Below, in pieces: positions 11,383 to 20,268 of a DNA stretch of 64,000 bases. Numbering within the stretch: the first letter of the stretch is position 1; every line of letters begins with the position of its first letter. The notes beneath the pieces were generated by a model. The model worked only from the letters and a program-made list of their open reading frames with translations. It searched no databases and was not told the DNA's origin. The DNA comes from Phytobacter diazotrophicus. Lineage in GTDB: Bacteria > Pseudomonadota > Gammaproteobacteria > Enterobacterales > Enterobacteriaceae. The stretch covers positions 477,568 to 541,567 of the forward strand of contig SMDE01000002.1 in the NCBI GenBank assembly GCA_004346725.1, read 5' to 3'. Both the position numbers and the translations under genes were made by a program.

Positions 11383-11913
11383 TTATTGTGTTTTTCGGGT
11401 GAAAAAGAGCGTGACCGTTGCAACGGTAATGCCGAATTTCTTCATGGCGGTTTTGTTGAAAAGGTGTGTATCGTCCTGCAGATACAGCCAGTCATCAAAA
11501 TGTAGCAGCCAGGTTTTTCCGTCAGCCGTCACGTTCATGCTGTAACGCCAGTTAAAAGCATTGCCTGCCGCCTGACCCCGTGCGACACCGTCGATATCGC
11601 CAGCAGTCCCTTCATAGCGGCCGTTACCGGTACGCCGGATATGCCACACCCGCTGCTGTTTTTCGCCATCGTCGTACACAAAATGTTCGTTGAGTGTCAG
11701 CGTGTCGCCCACCACGTCGCCCTCTATCTCAACGTGGAAGCGGCGCAATTGTTTACCACTATAGTCCTGCACCATGCCCCAGGCTTCGGTCTTGCCCTGA
11801 AAATAGTGAAATATATCGAGTGGCGGCTGTTGGCGTTGATAGTCATTTATCTCGCTACTGCAGCCCGTCAGCATTAAGAGAAGTGTCAGTCCAAGTGCCA
11901 GAATGCGTTTCAT
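11383..11913 (-). CDS. DUF3833-like lipoprotein
   Basis: The 176-residue product starts with a lipoprotein signal (MKRILALGLTLLLMLTGCSS) with lipobox LTGC, so it should be anchored in a membrane facing the periplasm. The rest, with repeated beta-type segments and FFTRKTQ at the end, resembles DUF3833 proteins, which occur next to CFA-like methyltransferases in many proteobacteria. A lipid-handling role is inferred from context only. It overlaps the upstream chalcone-isomerase-like gene by four bases. Confidence 0.8.
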   Translation of the reverse strand: MKRILALGLTLLLMLTGCSSEINDYQRQQPPLDIFHYFQGKTEAWGMVQDYSGKQLRRFHVEIEGDVVGDTLTLNEHFVYDDGEKQQRVWHIRRTGNGRYEGTAGDIDGVARGQAAGNAFNWRYSMNVTADGKTWLLHFDDWLYLQDDTHLFNKTAMKKFGITVATVTLFFTRKTQ

Positions 11914-12437
11914 TGTTCACCTCCAATGAGCTGCTGACGCAGCCTGGGGTATTGCGTATGGGGATCGAGCCAGATGGCCAGAAAGCTGATGCTGAACGCC
12001 AGGGATTGCGGTGGCCCCAGCGGGGTAAAGGCTTTTTGCGCCGCCGAAGCGCGATACCAGAACTGCCCTTGTTTATCGTGCAGAACAAACGCCAGTTGCG
12101 TGCCCGAACGGACATCCGGCCAGAGCGTTGCCAGGGTGCGTAGCCAGGCCTGGCTCTGCGCTTCCCGCGTCAGAATGCCCAGCGCCTGCCACTGTTCGCG
12201 AGTCGCATCGACCAGTTCATCACGCGTGATGTCCCGCGCGTAGGTAATGATTAACGCCTGGTCCTGATCCGCTGCGATATAACCCCCCTGCGGCGTGCGC
12301 AGTTGCGAGGTATAAACGGTAAAGGGCCCCCAGGTTAACGTTGCGTCACCGGTTTTGCGCCAGTTTAGCCAGTCAGAGGCGCTCACTAAGGGAGCGGCGG
12401 CTATCAGTAATAGCAGCGCAAAGCGCAGAGCTTTCAT
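11910..12437 (-). CDS. Chalcone-isomerase-like secreted protein
   Basis: The 175-residue product begins with a signal peptide (MKALRFALLLLIAAAPLVSA) and then resembles bacterial chalcone-isomerase-like proteins (WRKTGDATLTWGPFTVYTSQ; later GQFWYRA). These share the fold with plant chalcone isomerase and fatty-acid-binding relatives, but a flavonoid reaction is unlikely here. I took the ATG at 12437 because the signal peptide starts there and it overlaps the upstream stop (ATGA). Fatty-acid binding in the periplasm is an inference from fold and neighbours. Confidence 0.78.
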   Translation of the reverse strand: MKALRFALLLLIAAAPLVSASDWLNWRKTGDATLTWGPFTVYTSQLRTPQGGYIAADQDQALIITYARDITRDELVDATREQWQALGILTREAQSQAWLRTLATLWPDVRSGTQLAFVLHDKQGQFWYRASAAQKAFTPLGPPQSLAFSISFLAIWLDPHTQYPRLRQQLIGGEQ

Positions 12438-12919
12438 TGCCGCCTCCCCATCAATAAATGGAAAAAAAGCGCCAGTACCAGCCATCCGAGTCCGAGCCAG
12501 CTCAGCACAATAAAGTTCGGTTGCAGGAATGTAATCGCCCCCAGCCGTTCACCGACATAGTAAGCAACTGGCCCGCCCAGCGTCGCCAGCAACGCCAGCG
12601 TCCAGCCCGGCAAGGCACTGGTGTGGGTGAGTCGGGTCCAGACGACGGCAAACATCAGCCACAGCGCCACCATCCACAATGGCAGCACGCCATCTCCGCT
12701 AAAGCGGATCAATCCGGTAAGCGCCCAGAGGGCATCCAGCGAGCCGCCAGCCACGGCCAGCACCAGGGCATATACGCGCAGCGCTGGCGCAAGCATAACG
12801 CAGGCGAGCATCGCCAGTGCGAGCCAGACGATAATGCCGCGCTCACGAAACAGCACCACCAGCGTCCAGTAAAGATCGAACGCCACGGCCATGAAGAAAA
12901 CCTGCAGATGGCGGTTCAT
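12434..12919 (-). CDS. DUF2878-like integral membrane protein
   Basis: A 161-residue, strongly hydrophobic protein with about five or six membrane segments (for example LALAMLACVMLAPALRVYAL and LSWLGLGWLVLALFFHLL). It resembles DUF2878 proteins, which accompany CFA-like methyltransferases. Function is unknown. The ATG at 12919 overlaps the upstream CFA-like stop by four bases, and its own stop overlaps the next start, so it is translationally coupled on both sides. Confidence 0.78.
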   Translation of the reverse strand: MNRHLQVFFMAVAFDLYWTLVVLFRERGIIVWLALAMLACVMLAPALRVYALVLAVAGGSLDALWALTGLIRFSGDGVLPLWMVALWLMFAVVWTRLTHTSALPGWTLALLATLGGPVAYYVGERLGAITFLQPNFIVLSWLGLGWLVLALFFHLLMGRRQ

Positions 12920-14136
12920 ACACGTTCCGCGGTCAGTTGCACCACGCTGATGGTGCGTGCATTGAAACCCGCTTCGCAGTAGCCAAAATAGTAAAGCCAC
13001 ATGCGGCGAAAACGCTCATCAAACCCCAGCTTTTCAATCTCTTGCCAGGCCTGAACGAAACGCTGACGCCAGTGCGCGAGGGTGCGGGCATAATCGGGCC
13101 CCATATCGAACACATTGCGCACCACAAAATCGGTGTGGCGGGTCATCAGGTTGTTCATTGCCGTTATGCTCGGCAAGAAACCGCCGGGAAAGATGTAACG
13201 CTGGATAAAATCGACGCTTTTGCTGTAATCGTTGTAGCGCTGATCCTGAATGGTGATGGCCTGAATTGCCATTTTCCCACCTGCGCGCAGGCGCGCCTGA
13301 CAGGTTCGAAAGAAGGTCGGGAGATAGCGTTTTCCTACCGCTTCAATCATCTCAATCGAAACCAGTTTGTCGAACTGTCCGGTCAGGTCGCGATAGTCGC
13401 ACAGCAATACCTGAACCTTATCCTGCAAGCCTGCCTGGAGAATGCGTGCCTGAGCCCACGTGTACTGCTCGCGTGATAGCGTGGTGGTGGTCACCCGACA
13501 GCCGTAATGACGTGCGGCATACTCCGCCATGGCCCCCCATCCGGTGCCAATCTCCAGCAGGTGATCGTCCGGCGTTAGCGCCAGTTGTTCGCACAATCGC
13601 GCCATTTTTGCCTGCTGCGCACTGGCGAGATCCTGATCGGGCGCGGTGAACAGCGCGCTGGAGTAGAGCAACTGTTCATCCAGGAATTGGGCGTAAAAAA
13701 GATTCCCCAGGTCATAGTGCGCGGCAATGTTTTCCCGCGCCTGCAGACGGTCGTTACGCCGTGTCCAGTGGCGTAGCCGCTCAATCGGACGCCCGAGCAG
13801 GCGAAAGCCGCTTTCCAGTTTTCCTAAAACCTGGCTGTTGAGCGCTAAAATCTGCAACAGCGGGGTAAGCTGATGCGTCTCCCACTCGCCATCCATCCAG
13901 GCTTCCGCCGCCGCAAGGCTACCGCCAGTCAGTAAACGCCAGTAAACGACCGGGGAAAGGATCTGCACCTCTGCGCGCAACGCGGCGGCAGTGTCGCCAA
14001 AATGGTAAGTTTGCCCCCCCTCACGAAGCGTGAGAGACCCCACGCGTAAACCGTTCAGAAGGCGAAAGAGCAACCAGCGCGCGACGCGAGCATTACGCGG
14101 CATATCGGGTTCAAGCGCAAAGACGGGATCGGTCAT
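12916..14136 (-). CDS. CFA-like SAM-dependent fatty-acyl methyltransferase
   Basis: The 406-residue protein belongs to the cyclopropane-fatty-acyl-phospholipid synthase family. The SAM site LLEIGTGWGAMAEYAARHYG (about 193-212) and the family end region YIFPGGFLPS are clear. Compared with E. coli Cfa from memory, several residues of the bicarbonate site differ: the Cys of YSCAYW is Ser160, the His of the HTI motif is Gln292, and the His after the catalytic Glu (Glu265) is Ala266. This suggests a chemistry other than ordinary cyclopropanation, such as methylation of an unsaturated chain. It is central to the accessory operon and overlaps DUF1365 and DUF2878 genes by four bases each. A housekeeping cfa probably exists elsewhere. 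Confidence 0.88.
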   Translation of the reverse strand: MTDPVFALEPDMPRNARVARWLLFRLLNGLRVGSLTLREGGQTYHFGDTAAALRAEVQILSPVVYWRLLTGGSLAAAEAWMDGEWETHQLTPLLQILALNSQVLGKLESGFRLLGRPIERLRHWTRRNDRLQARENIAAHYDLGNLFYAQFLDEQLLYSSALFTAPDQDLASAQQAKMARLCEQLALTPDDHLLEIGTGWGAMAEYAARHYGCRVTTTTLSREQYTWAQARILQAGLQDKVQVLLCDYRDLTGQFDKLVSIEMIEAVGKRYLPTFFRTCQARLRAGGKMAIQAITIQDQRYNDYSKSVDFIQRYIFPGGFLPSITAMNNLMTRHTDFVVRNVFDMGPDYARTLAHWRQRFVQAWQEIEKLGFDERFRRMWLYYFGYCEAGFNARTISVVQLTAERV

Positions 14137-14855
14137 GAGCGTTCACTCCTGCTGACGGGATGGTTATAAAGGGGTACGCGCTTAAGCCACAGACGCAGCG
14201 CCTGCCAATAAATGGCCATCACGGTCTTGAGCGTCATGAGCGGAATACGCAACAGCAAGGACGTGAGTGCAGCGCGCGTTAATGGACGCCGGGTCAGACG
14301 CAACGTGGCGTCGAAGACCTTCGCCTCCTGATGGTTTTCGATATGCATATGCAGCGTTTTTCCAGGACGGTTAAAGCGCCAGTGATAGACCATATCCATC
14401 GGATTAAACGGGGAAACGTGGAACGCTTTTTCCAGCGGGCGGGCATTCTGTCCGTCAACGGCATAGTAATGTCGTTCATTCCAGGGCGTATTGCGCACCT
14501 CGGCCAGCACCCAACACAGAACGTCTTGCTGGTCGTAGCAGTAATAGAAGTTGACCGGGTTAAAATGAAAGCCGAAATAGCGCAGTTGAGTGAGCAACAT
14601 CACCCGCCCCTGCGGACGCTCGCCGGTCAGATTTTCCAGCCGTTCGAGAACTTTCGCCTTAAGCGGCGATCCCAGCGGATAATCTTCGTCATAAAAGGCA
14701 GCGGCAGCAAAACGGTTACGACGAATGCCTGACATCGGGAGTGCGTCCAGCTCATCCAGATCGAGCCAGGCCATAAATACGCGATAGTTGAAATGGTGCT
14801 CACGGGGCAGAAGACGCCGATGGCGTAAAACACCTTCATAAAGACAACTGTTCAT
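14133..14855 (-). CDS. DUF1365 family protein
   Basis: A 240-residue DUF1365 protein. Typical segments are LYEGVLRHRRLLPREHHFNY at the start, FGFHFNPVNFYYCYD, and EVRNTPWNERHYY. The family occurs beside CFA-like enzymes and FAD amine-oxidase-like proteins in lipid-modifying and photo-oxidative-stress clusters; no reaction is proven. I chose ATG 14855, one base after the upstream stop (TAATATG) and with GGGAGGG before it. A longer upstream open frame only overlaps the oxidoreductase gene. Confidence 0.85.
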   Translation of the reverse strand: MNSCLYEGVLRHRRLLPREHHFNYRVFMAWLDLDELDALPMSGIRRNRFAAAAFYDEDYPLGSPLKAKVLERLENLTGERPQGRVMLLTQLRYFGFHFNPVNFYYCYDQQDVLCWVLAEVRNTPWNERHYYAVDGQNARPLEKAFHVSPFNPMDMVYHWRFNRPGKTLHMHIENHQEAKVFDATLRLTRRPLTRAALTSLLLRIPLMTLKTVMAIYWQALRLWLKRVPLYNHPVSRSERS

Positions 14856-14856
14856 A

Positions 14857-16116
14857 TTACTGGCCCTCCCCATCGGCGATGCCCTGCACCACATCGAGCG
14901 CGCTGCGAACACCATCCTCATGAAAGCCGTTGTACCAGTAAGCGCCGCAGAACCAGCTACGCTGACGGCCATTAATCTCACCGCGCCGCGCCTGTGCCTG
15001 CCAGCTTTGCGGGTTAAACAGCGGGTGCTCATAAACAAAGCGTTTCCAGACGTAGAGTTCATCAACGGGCGTGTCCGGGTTCAACGTTACGCAGAATAAA
15101 GGCGCTTCCTTTGGCAGCCCTTGCAGGATATTCATGTTGTAGGTCACGCACGCGCTTGCCTGATCCTGCTCACTCAGGCGGTAGTTCCAGCTTGCCCAGG
15201 CACGCTCACGTTGCGGGAGCCAGCGTCGGTCACTGTGCAAGACCACCTCGTTACGCTGCCAGCCGATACCGCCGAGAATCTCTGTTTCCGCAACCGTGGG
15301 ATCGGCAAGCATCGCCAGCGCCTGTGCGGAGTGGCAGGCAAAAATAACGTGGTCAAACGTAGAGGTTGCATCGGCAAGTTGGATTTCCACCCCCTTATCG
15401 TGGCGGGTAACGCTCTGCACCGGCGTATTGAGATGCAGCGTCAGGCGATCGCCGAGTTTGGCGAGCATGGCGCGGATATACTCACGCGAACCGCCGGGTA
15501 CCACATACCACTGCGGGCGATGGGTCACATCCAGCAGTCCATGATTCTCAAAGAAGCGCAAAAACAGCGGCAACGGGAAACGCCGCATCTCTTGCAGGGA
15601 CGATGACCAGATGGCCGCCCCCATCGGCAGAATGTAATGGCGGGCAAAAAAGGCGCTGAACCGGTGCTCATCGAGAAAGCTTTGCAGTGTGGCTTTCTCA
15701 TCTACCTTGCCCGCGAGAGCCTGTTTTGCCTGGCGGTTAAAACGCACGATATCGCTGAGCAGATGCCAGAAAGATGGGTTAATGAGATTTCGGCGCTGGG
15801 CAAACAGCGAAGCAAGGGTGTGACCGTTATACTCCAGCCCACTTTGCGGATTGTGGACGGAAAAACTCATTTGCGTCTTCTGTCCGGCGATACCCAGTTC
15901 GCTGAGCAGCCCCATAAAACGCGGGTAGGTGCGATCGTTGTAGACGATAAAACCGGTATCAATGGCCCATCTCCCCTGTGGGGTAGTGACATCCACTGTA
16001 GCCGTATGCCCGCCGGGCGTGGCTTGTGCTTCAAATAGTGTCACCTTGTGATGACCGGCGAGCCGCCATGCACAGGTCAGCCCGGCAATGCCGCTACCAA
16101 TAATTGCAATGTTCAT
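14857..16116 (-). CDS. FAD-dependent oxidoreductase (amine-oxidase/desaturase fold)
   Basis: The 419-residue protein starts with an FAD-binding dinucleotide fold (MNIAIIGSGIAGLTCAWRL, GxGxxG at 7-12) followed by an acidic residue at the end of the second strand (FEAQATPGGH). It belongs to the NAD(P)-binding amine oxidase-like group that includes phytoene desaturase relatives. In clusters of this kind it probably oxidises or desaturates a fatty-acyl chain; this is inference. It overlaps the SDR stop by four bases. Confidence 0.85.
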   Translation of the reverse strand: MNIAIIGSGIAGLTCAWRLAGHHKVTLFEAQATPGGHTATVDVTTPQGRWAIDTGFIVYNDRTYPRFMGLLSELGIAGQKTQMSFSVHNPQSGLEYNGHTLASLFAQRRNLINPSFWHLLSDIVRFNRQAKQALAGKVDEKATLQSFLDEHRFSAFFARHYILPMGAAIWSSSLQEMRRFPLPLFLRFFENHGLLDVTHRPQWYVVPGGSREYIRAMLAKLGDRLTLHLNTPVQSVTRHDKGVEIQLADATSTFDHVIFACHSAQALAMLADPTVAETEILGGIGWQRNEVVLHSDRRWLPQRERAWASWNYRLSEQDQASACVTYNMNILQGLPKEAPLFCVTLNPDTPVDELYVWKRFVYEHPLFNPQSWQAQARRGEINGRQRSWFCGAYWYNGFHEDGVRSALDVVQGIADGEGQ

Positions 16117-16832
16117 GGCCGTACCATCCTGCGTAAGAATGCCCGCTGCACAACGGCGGGAAGAGAGGAGAGCGAGCGCAACAGCAACCCAAAAGCGCCC
16201 GGAAATGCGATATGTGTTTTGCCCTTTGCGAGACCGCGACGAATCGCCGTTACCGCCTGCCCGACGCTCACCTGACCAGGCATAGAAAAGTCGTTTTTAC
16301 GGGTCAGCGGGGTGTCGACAAAGCCCGGCGAAACCACGGTGACAGCGATCCCTTTCGGCTCCCAGTCCAGGCGCAAACTGTCAGCAAACCAACTGAGCGC
16401 AGCTTTTGACGCGCCATAGGCTTCGGCGCGGGGAAATGGCAGCCAGTGCGCCATCGAACTGACCAGCACAACGCGACTTCCGGGTTTAAGCTGTGTCTGG
16501 AGCGCGGCAAGACAGTTCACCGGGCCAAGAAAATTGGTGCTCATCACCCGTTCGACAAGAGCGGCATCCACCACCCCATGATCCAGATATTCGCAGGTGC
16601 CCGCACAGAGAATAACCAGATCGGCATGACAATCGGCCAGCGCCTGGCGACTAGCGTCCCTGCCTGTCATATCGAAAAGACGCACGCTAATGTTGGGGCT
16701 GAATTGTTGTAATGCCTCAAGACGCGATGGATCGCGCCCGCAGGCAATGACGAGGTAGCCATCGGCGGCGAAGGATTTAGCAAGCCCCTCGCCAATACCC
16801 GAACTGGCACCCGTGATAAGCACCGTTTTCAT
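16113..16832 (-). CDS. Short-chain dehydrogenase/reductase
   Basis: The 239-residue protein is a classical SDR. It has the cofactor motif TGASSGIG (7-14), Asn100, catalytic Ser125 or Ser126 (LVSSMAHW), and Tyr139-x3-Lys143 (YGASK). The CGRDPSR segment after the second strand suggests NADP(H) preference. The substrate is unknown. The C-terminal segment is hydrophobic and arginine-rich, which could mean membrane contact. It overlaps the downstream oxidoreductase gene and the upstream NTF2-like gene by a few bases. Confidence 0.88.
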   Translation of the reverse strand: MKTVLITGASSGIGEGLAKSFAADGYLVIACGRDPSRLEALQQFSPNISVRLFDMTGRDASRQALADCHADLVILCAGTCEYLDHGVVDAALVERVMSTNFLGPVNCLAALQTQLKPGSRVVLVSSMAHWLPFPRAEAYGASKAALSWFADSLRLDWEPKGIAVTVVSPGFVDTPLTRKNDFSMPGQVSVGQAVTAIRRGLAKGKTHIAFPGAFGLLLRSLSSLPAVVQRAFLRRMVRP

Positions 16833-17263
16833 GCGCGAACCCTCTTTTTCACACCGCGGACCGCCCAGCCCAGAACGGGAAGATGCTCATACAGCATCTC
16901 CCCGGCGTCGTAATAATCACGCTGATGTAAGACATGCTCCCCCTGCACTTCCACGACCGAGCAGCCTGGCAGCGTGAGGGGTTCGTTGCCACGGATATGC
17001 GGATGCGACCAGTGCATGGTCCAGGTCACCGCAAACCGCTGACCATCACAAAGCGGGGGATCAATAGCGAAACGGCACTGTTCAACGTTCGCCAGCAGAT
17101 GGGTGAAGTAACGATGGATAGCAACGAATCCGTGATGCTCGCCAAACGGATCCTGCAACACCGCATCGGGATGATAGAGCGCGCTCAGCGCCGAAGGCGG
17201 CTGGCTGTCCAGTTCAGCGTAGTAATGAACAAACCGATCAATGACGGACTGCATGGTGCTCAT
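16829..17263 (-). CDS. NTF2/SnoaL-like protein
   Basis: This 144-residue protein resembles the SnoaL/NTF2-like superfamily (VIDRFVHYYAELDSQPPSAL, then ALYHPDAVLQDPFGEHHG). Such cone folds often bind small hydrophobic ligands. No catalytic assignment is possible. ATG 17263 is chosen because GGAAAGGG lies upstream; a TTG further up is less likely. It is the first structural gene after the operator dyad, so it heads the operon's main transcript. Confidence 0.8.
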   Translation of the reverse strand: MSTMQSVIDRFVHYYAELDSQPPSALSALYHPDAVLQDPFGEHHGFVAIHRYFTHLLANVEQCRFAIDPPLCDGQRFAVTWTMHWSHPHIRGNEPLTLPGCSVVEVQGEHVLHQRDYYDAGEMLYEHLPVLGWAVRGVKKRVRA

Positions 17264-17308
17264 GGGTCTTACCCTTTCCGTTGACAAAACGCGGCTATCG
17301 CTTGATCT

Positions 17309-17354
17309 AAAACTTACACAATTAATTATATTTGTCCAAGTTTTGTTGCGTAAA
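17309..17354 (-). promoter_or_regulatory. Promoter with MerR-type 13-10-13 operator dyad
   Basis: AAAACTTACACAA (17309-17321) and TTGTCCAAGTTTT (17332-17344) are an inverted repeat with 11 of 13 positions matching and a 10-base spacer. On the minus strand it overlaps a good -10 (TATAAT, 17325-17330) with a -35-like TTTACG (17349-17354) at 18 bases. This placement suggests repression of the operon by the MlrA-like regulator encoded just upstream. Confidence 0.7.
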
Positions 17355-17476
17355 TATTTTATAACCCTTAAATATCAAGAGATTAAATGTGATTAATTTT
17401 TATGCTTAATTTGAGAAAAAGGCGTAAGCGTCCAGGCCGCTATGCAGCGACCATGAACACAAGCAGAAGAGAGGAT

Positions 17477-18205
17477 CTAGAGGGTAATAACGTCGAGGGA
17501 ATTGACCTGCGATTGCCACAGTTCAATCTGTTTTTTACGCGCGGCCGATAACTTACCGCTGGTGACCAGCAACCATTTTCTTGTCGGCAAAATCTCCGGC
17601 GCCAGCATGGCTGGCGGAACCGGAAGGATATCGATGCGATGCCCCTGCCCGGTCAGCCGAAGCGCTTCAAGCCAGATTTCACAAGGGTCGGTCAGATGCC
17701 AGCCGGTGATAAGATAATTATCGCCTGGCGCGCGCTTATCCCCTTCAAGGCAAAACGAGGTGTAGGAGATAATAATGCCGTCGAGGATTTCACGTAGCGT
17801 CATCATTGCCGCAATATTGGCGGACATTTTACTGCGCAACGGGCGCAACACTTCCGTGACCAGTTCCGGGCGAGGATATTCGCGTCCGGAGTCGTAAATA
17901 AGCTGCCGCAGAGAGTCAATCTTCCCCTCTTTCAGCCGTGAAAGCATATTCTCTTGCAGGGTGACCCAGTTGTTCGTTCGCCGCATCTCTGGCCTTGCCA
18001 GCAGCGGTTTAACCTGGCTAACAGGCACCCCTTTTTTCACCCAGTCGAGAATTTTAAGCGCCTGTTGCACGTCGTCATCATTGTAAAGCCGGTGCCCACC
18101 TTCCGTGCGCATCGGTTTGAGCAGACCGTAGCGGCGCTGCCAGGCGCGTAGTGTGGTCGCCGTTATCCCGCAAAGCCGGGCAAATTCGCCAATGGAATAA
18201 GTCAT
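17477..18205 (-). CDS. MlrA/BluR-type MerR-family regulator
   Basis: The 242-residue protein has a MerR helix-turn-helix (MTYSIGEFARLCGITATTLR, then RTEGGHRLYNDDDV, residues 1-70) very similar to MlrA (YehV). The C-terminal part keeps the outline of the MlrA/BluR/LitR sensor domain but I see no E/DxHxxG motif for cobalamin, so B12 light sensing as in LitR/CarH is not supported. It probably controls the downstream operon through the dyad at 17309-17344. It is divergent from argS. A paralogue of MlrA or BluR is the safest name; an orthologue of either would normally lie elsewhere. Confidence 0.88.
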   Translation of the reverse strand: MTYSIGEFARLCGITATTLRAWQRRYGLLKPMRTEGGHRLYNDDDVQQALKILDWVKKGVPVSQVKPLLARPEMRRTNNWVTLQENMLSRLKEGKIDSLRQLIYDSGREYPRPELVTEVLRPLRSKMSANIAAMMTLREILDGIIISYTSFCLEGDKRAPGDNYLITGWHLTDPCEIWLEALRLTGQGHRIDILPVPPAMLAPEILPTRKWLLVTSGKLSAARKKQIELWQSQVNSLDVITL

Positions 18206-18494
18206 AGTACGCTCAAAGAAATAAACTCTTCTTACTATACTACGGATAAATCCCCCTCGCAGGATAGCGAGTAAGATCAGGCGCCTGGCGTTTCGGATGA
18301 GGGGGATGAAAACACGTCCATGATCGAATGTGTTAAGCGTTCATCCGGGCGCTAACAGGCCACGCTTTTTGACGTGAACCACCGGGTTACGGTGCTGACG
18401 CCTGCGGGCATTTGCAGTATACTCCCGCCTTTCATAATCAACACCCGGACGCGGCCTGCCCTTATGTGCCGCGTCATCAATGTAAGGTATCCCG

Positions 18495-20228
18495 GTGAAT
18501 ATTCAGGCTCTACTCTCAGAAAAAGTCGGTCAGGCGCTCATTGCCGCAGGTGCGGATGCGGATTGCGAACCGCAGGTCCGCCAGTCTGCAAAAGTCCAGT
18601 TCGGCGATTATCAGGCTAATGGCGTGATGGCAATTGCCAAAAAATTGGGCATGGCACCGCGACAACTGGCCGAGAAGGTACTGACTCATCTCGATCTCAG
18701 CGGGATCGCCAGCAAAGTGGAAATCGCCGGGCCTGGTTTTATCAATATCTTCCTGGCCCCGGAGTTTCTGGCAGACCAGGTAAGCCTGGCGTTGCAGTCC
18801 GACCGTCTGGGCATCACGAAGCCGCAGGCACAAACCATCGTTGTCGATTATTCAGCGCCGAACGTGGCGAAAGAGATGCACGTTGGCCACCTGCGTTCAA
18901 CCATCATCGGGGATGCATCCGTGCGAACCCTGGAGTTCCTCGGTCATAACGTGATCCGCGCGAACCACGTGGGTGACTGGGGTACCCAGTTCGGTATGCT
19001 GATTGCCTGGCTGGAGCTGCAACAGCAGCAAAACGCGGGTGAAATGGCGCTGGCGGATCTTGAAGGTTTCTACCGCGAAGCCAAAAAGCATTACGACGAA
19101 GATGAAGCTTTCGCCGAGCGCGCCCGTAGCTACGTCGTGAAACTGCAAGGTGGCGATGAATATTTCCTGCAGATGTGGCGCAAACTGGTCGACATTACCA
19201 TGACCCAGAACCAGATGACCTATGACCGCCTGAACGTTACCCTGACGCGTAAAGACGTGATGGGCGAAAGCCTCTATAACTCAATGCTGCCGGGGATCGT
19301 GGCCGATCTGAAAGCCAAAGGGCTGGCAGTGGAGAGCGAAGGCGCAACCGTGGTGTTCCTGGACGAGTTCAAGAACAAAGAAGGCGAGCCGATGGGTGTG
19401 ATCATCCAGAAGAAAGATGGCGGCTACCTCTATACCACCACCGACATTGCCTGTGCCAAATACCGTTATGAAACGCTGCATGCAGACCGTGTGCTGTACT
19501 ACATCGACTCCCGCCAGCATCAGCACCTGATGCAGGCCTGGACTATCGTGCGTAAGGCCGGTTATATACCGGAGTCTGTGTCTCTCGAACACCATATGTT
19601 CGGCATGATGCTGGGTAAAGACGGCAAGCCGTTCAAAACCCGTGCGGGCGGCACGGTGAAACTGGCTGATCTGCTTGATGAAGCGCTGGAGCGTGCCCGT
19701 CGTCTGGTGGCCGAGAAGAACCCGGATATGCCAGCAGACGAGCTGGAAAAACTGGCTAATGCCGTAGGTATCGGCGCGGTGAAATACGCGGATCTTTCCA
19801 AAAGCCGTACCACCGATTATGTCTTCGACTGGGACAATATGCTGGCGTTTGAAGGTAACACCGCGCCATATATGCAATACGCCTATACCCGCGTGCTGTC
19901 GGTGTTCCGTAAAGCAGAGGTCGACGAAAGCGCCCTTCTCGCCGCGAAAGTGGTGATCAGCGAAGATCGCGAAGCCCAGCTTGCCGCACGCCTGATGCAG
20001 TTTGAAGAGACGTTGAATGTGGTTGCCCGTGAAGGGACACCGCACGTGATGTGTGCCTATCTGTACGATCTGGCGGGTCTGTTCTCTGGCTTCTATGAAC
20101 ATTGTCCGATTCTGAGCGCCGGGAATGAAGAAGTCCGCAACAGCCGTCTGAAACTGGCGCTACTGACCGCGAAGACCCTGAAACTGGGTCTGGATACGCT
20201 CGGTATCGAAACCATCGAACGTATGTAA
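18495..20228 (+). CDS. argS: Arginyl-tRNA synthetase
   Basis: ArgS charges tRNA-Arg and is a class I synthetase that needs tRNA for activation. The 577-residue length equals E. coli ArgS. The HIGH-type motif is [15 protein letters not shown], with N-terminal Add-1 domain before it and an anticodon-binding domain at the C-terminus ([17 protein letters not shown]). The start codon is GTG at 18495 with TAAGGT upstream, as in E. coli. A terminator follows. Confidence 0.97.
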   Translation: MNIQALLSEKVGQALIAAGADADCEPQVRQSAKVQFGDYQANGVMAIAKKLGMAPRQLAEKVLTHLDLSGIASKVEIAGPGFINIFLAPEFLADQVSLALQSDRLGITKPQAQTIVVDYSAPNVAKEMHVGHLRSTIIGDASVRTLEFLGHNVIRANHVGDWGTQFGMLIAWLELQQQQNAGEMALADLEGFYREAKKHYDEDEAFAERARSYVVKLQGGDEYFLQMWRKLVDITMTQNQMTYDRLNVTLTRKDVMGESLYNSMLPGIVADLKAKGLAVESEGATVVFLDEFKNKEGEPMGVIIQKKDGGYLYTTTDIACAKYRYETLHADRVLYYIDSRQHQHLMQAWTIVRKAGYIPESVSLEHHMFGMMLGKDGKPFKTRAGGTVKLADLLDEALERARRLVAEKNPDMPADELEKLANAVGIGAVKYADLSKSRTTDYVFDWDNMLAFEGNTAPYMQYAYTRVLSVFRKAEVDESALLAAKVVISEDREAQLAARLMQFEETLNVVAREGTPHVMCAYLYDLAGLFSGFYEHCPILSAGNEEVRNSRLKLALLTAKTLKLGLDTLGIETIERM

Positions 20229-20244
20229 ATCGACGGTCTGTAAA

Positions 20245-20268
20245 AAAACCCGGCAAATGCCGGGTTTT
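20245..20268 (+). terminator. Terminator after argS
   Basis: AAAACCCGGC (20245-20254), loop AAAT, GCCGGGTTTT (20259-20268), then GTTTTTAT. It ends the argS transcript. Confidence 0.9.

Noticed and set aside
19281..20102. Minus-strand open frame of 273 codons opposite argS.
   Set aside because: Shadow of argS; no signature of a real protein.
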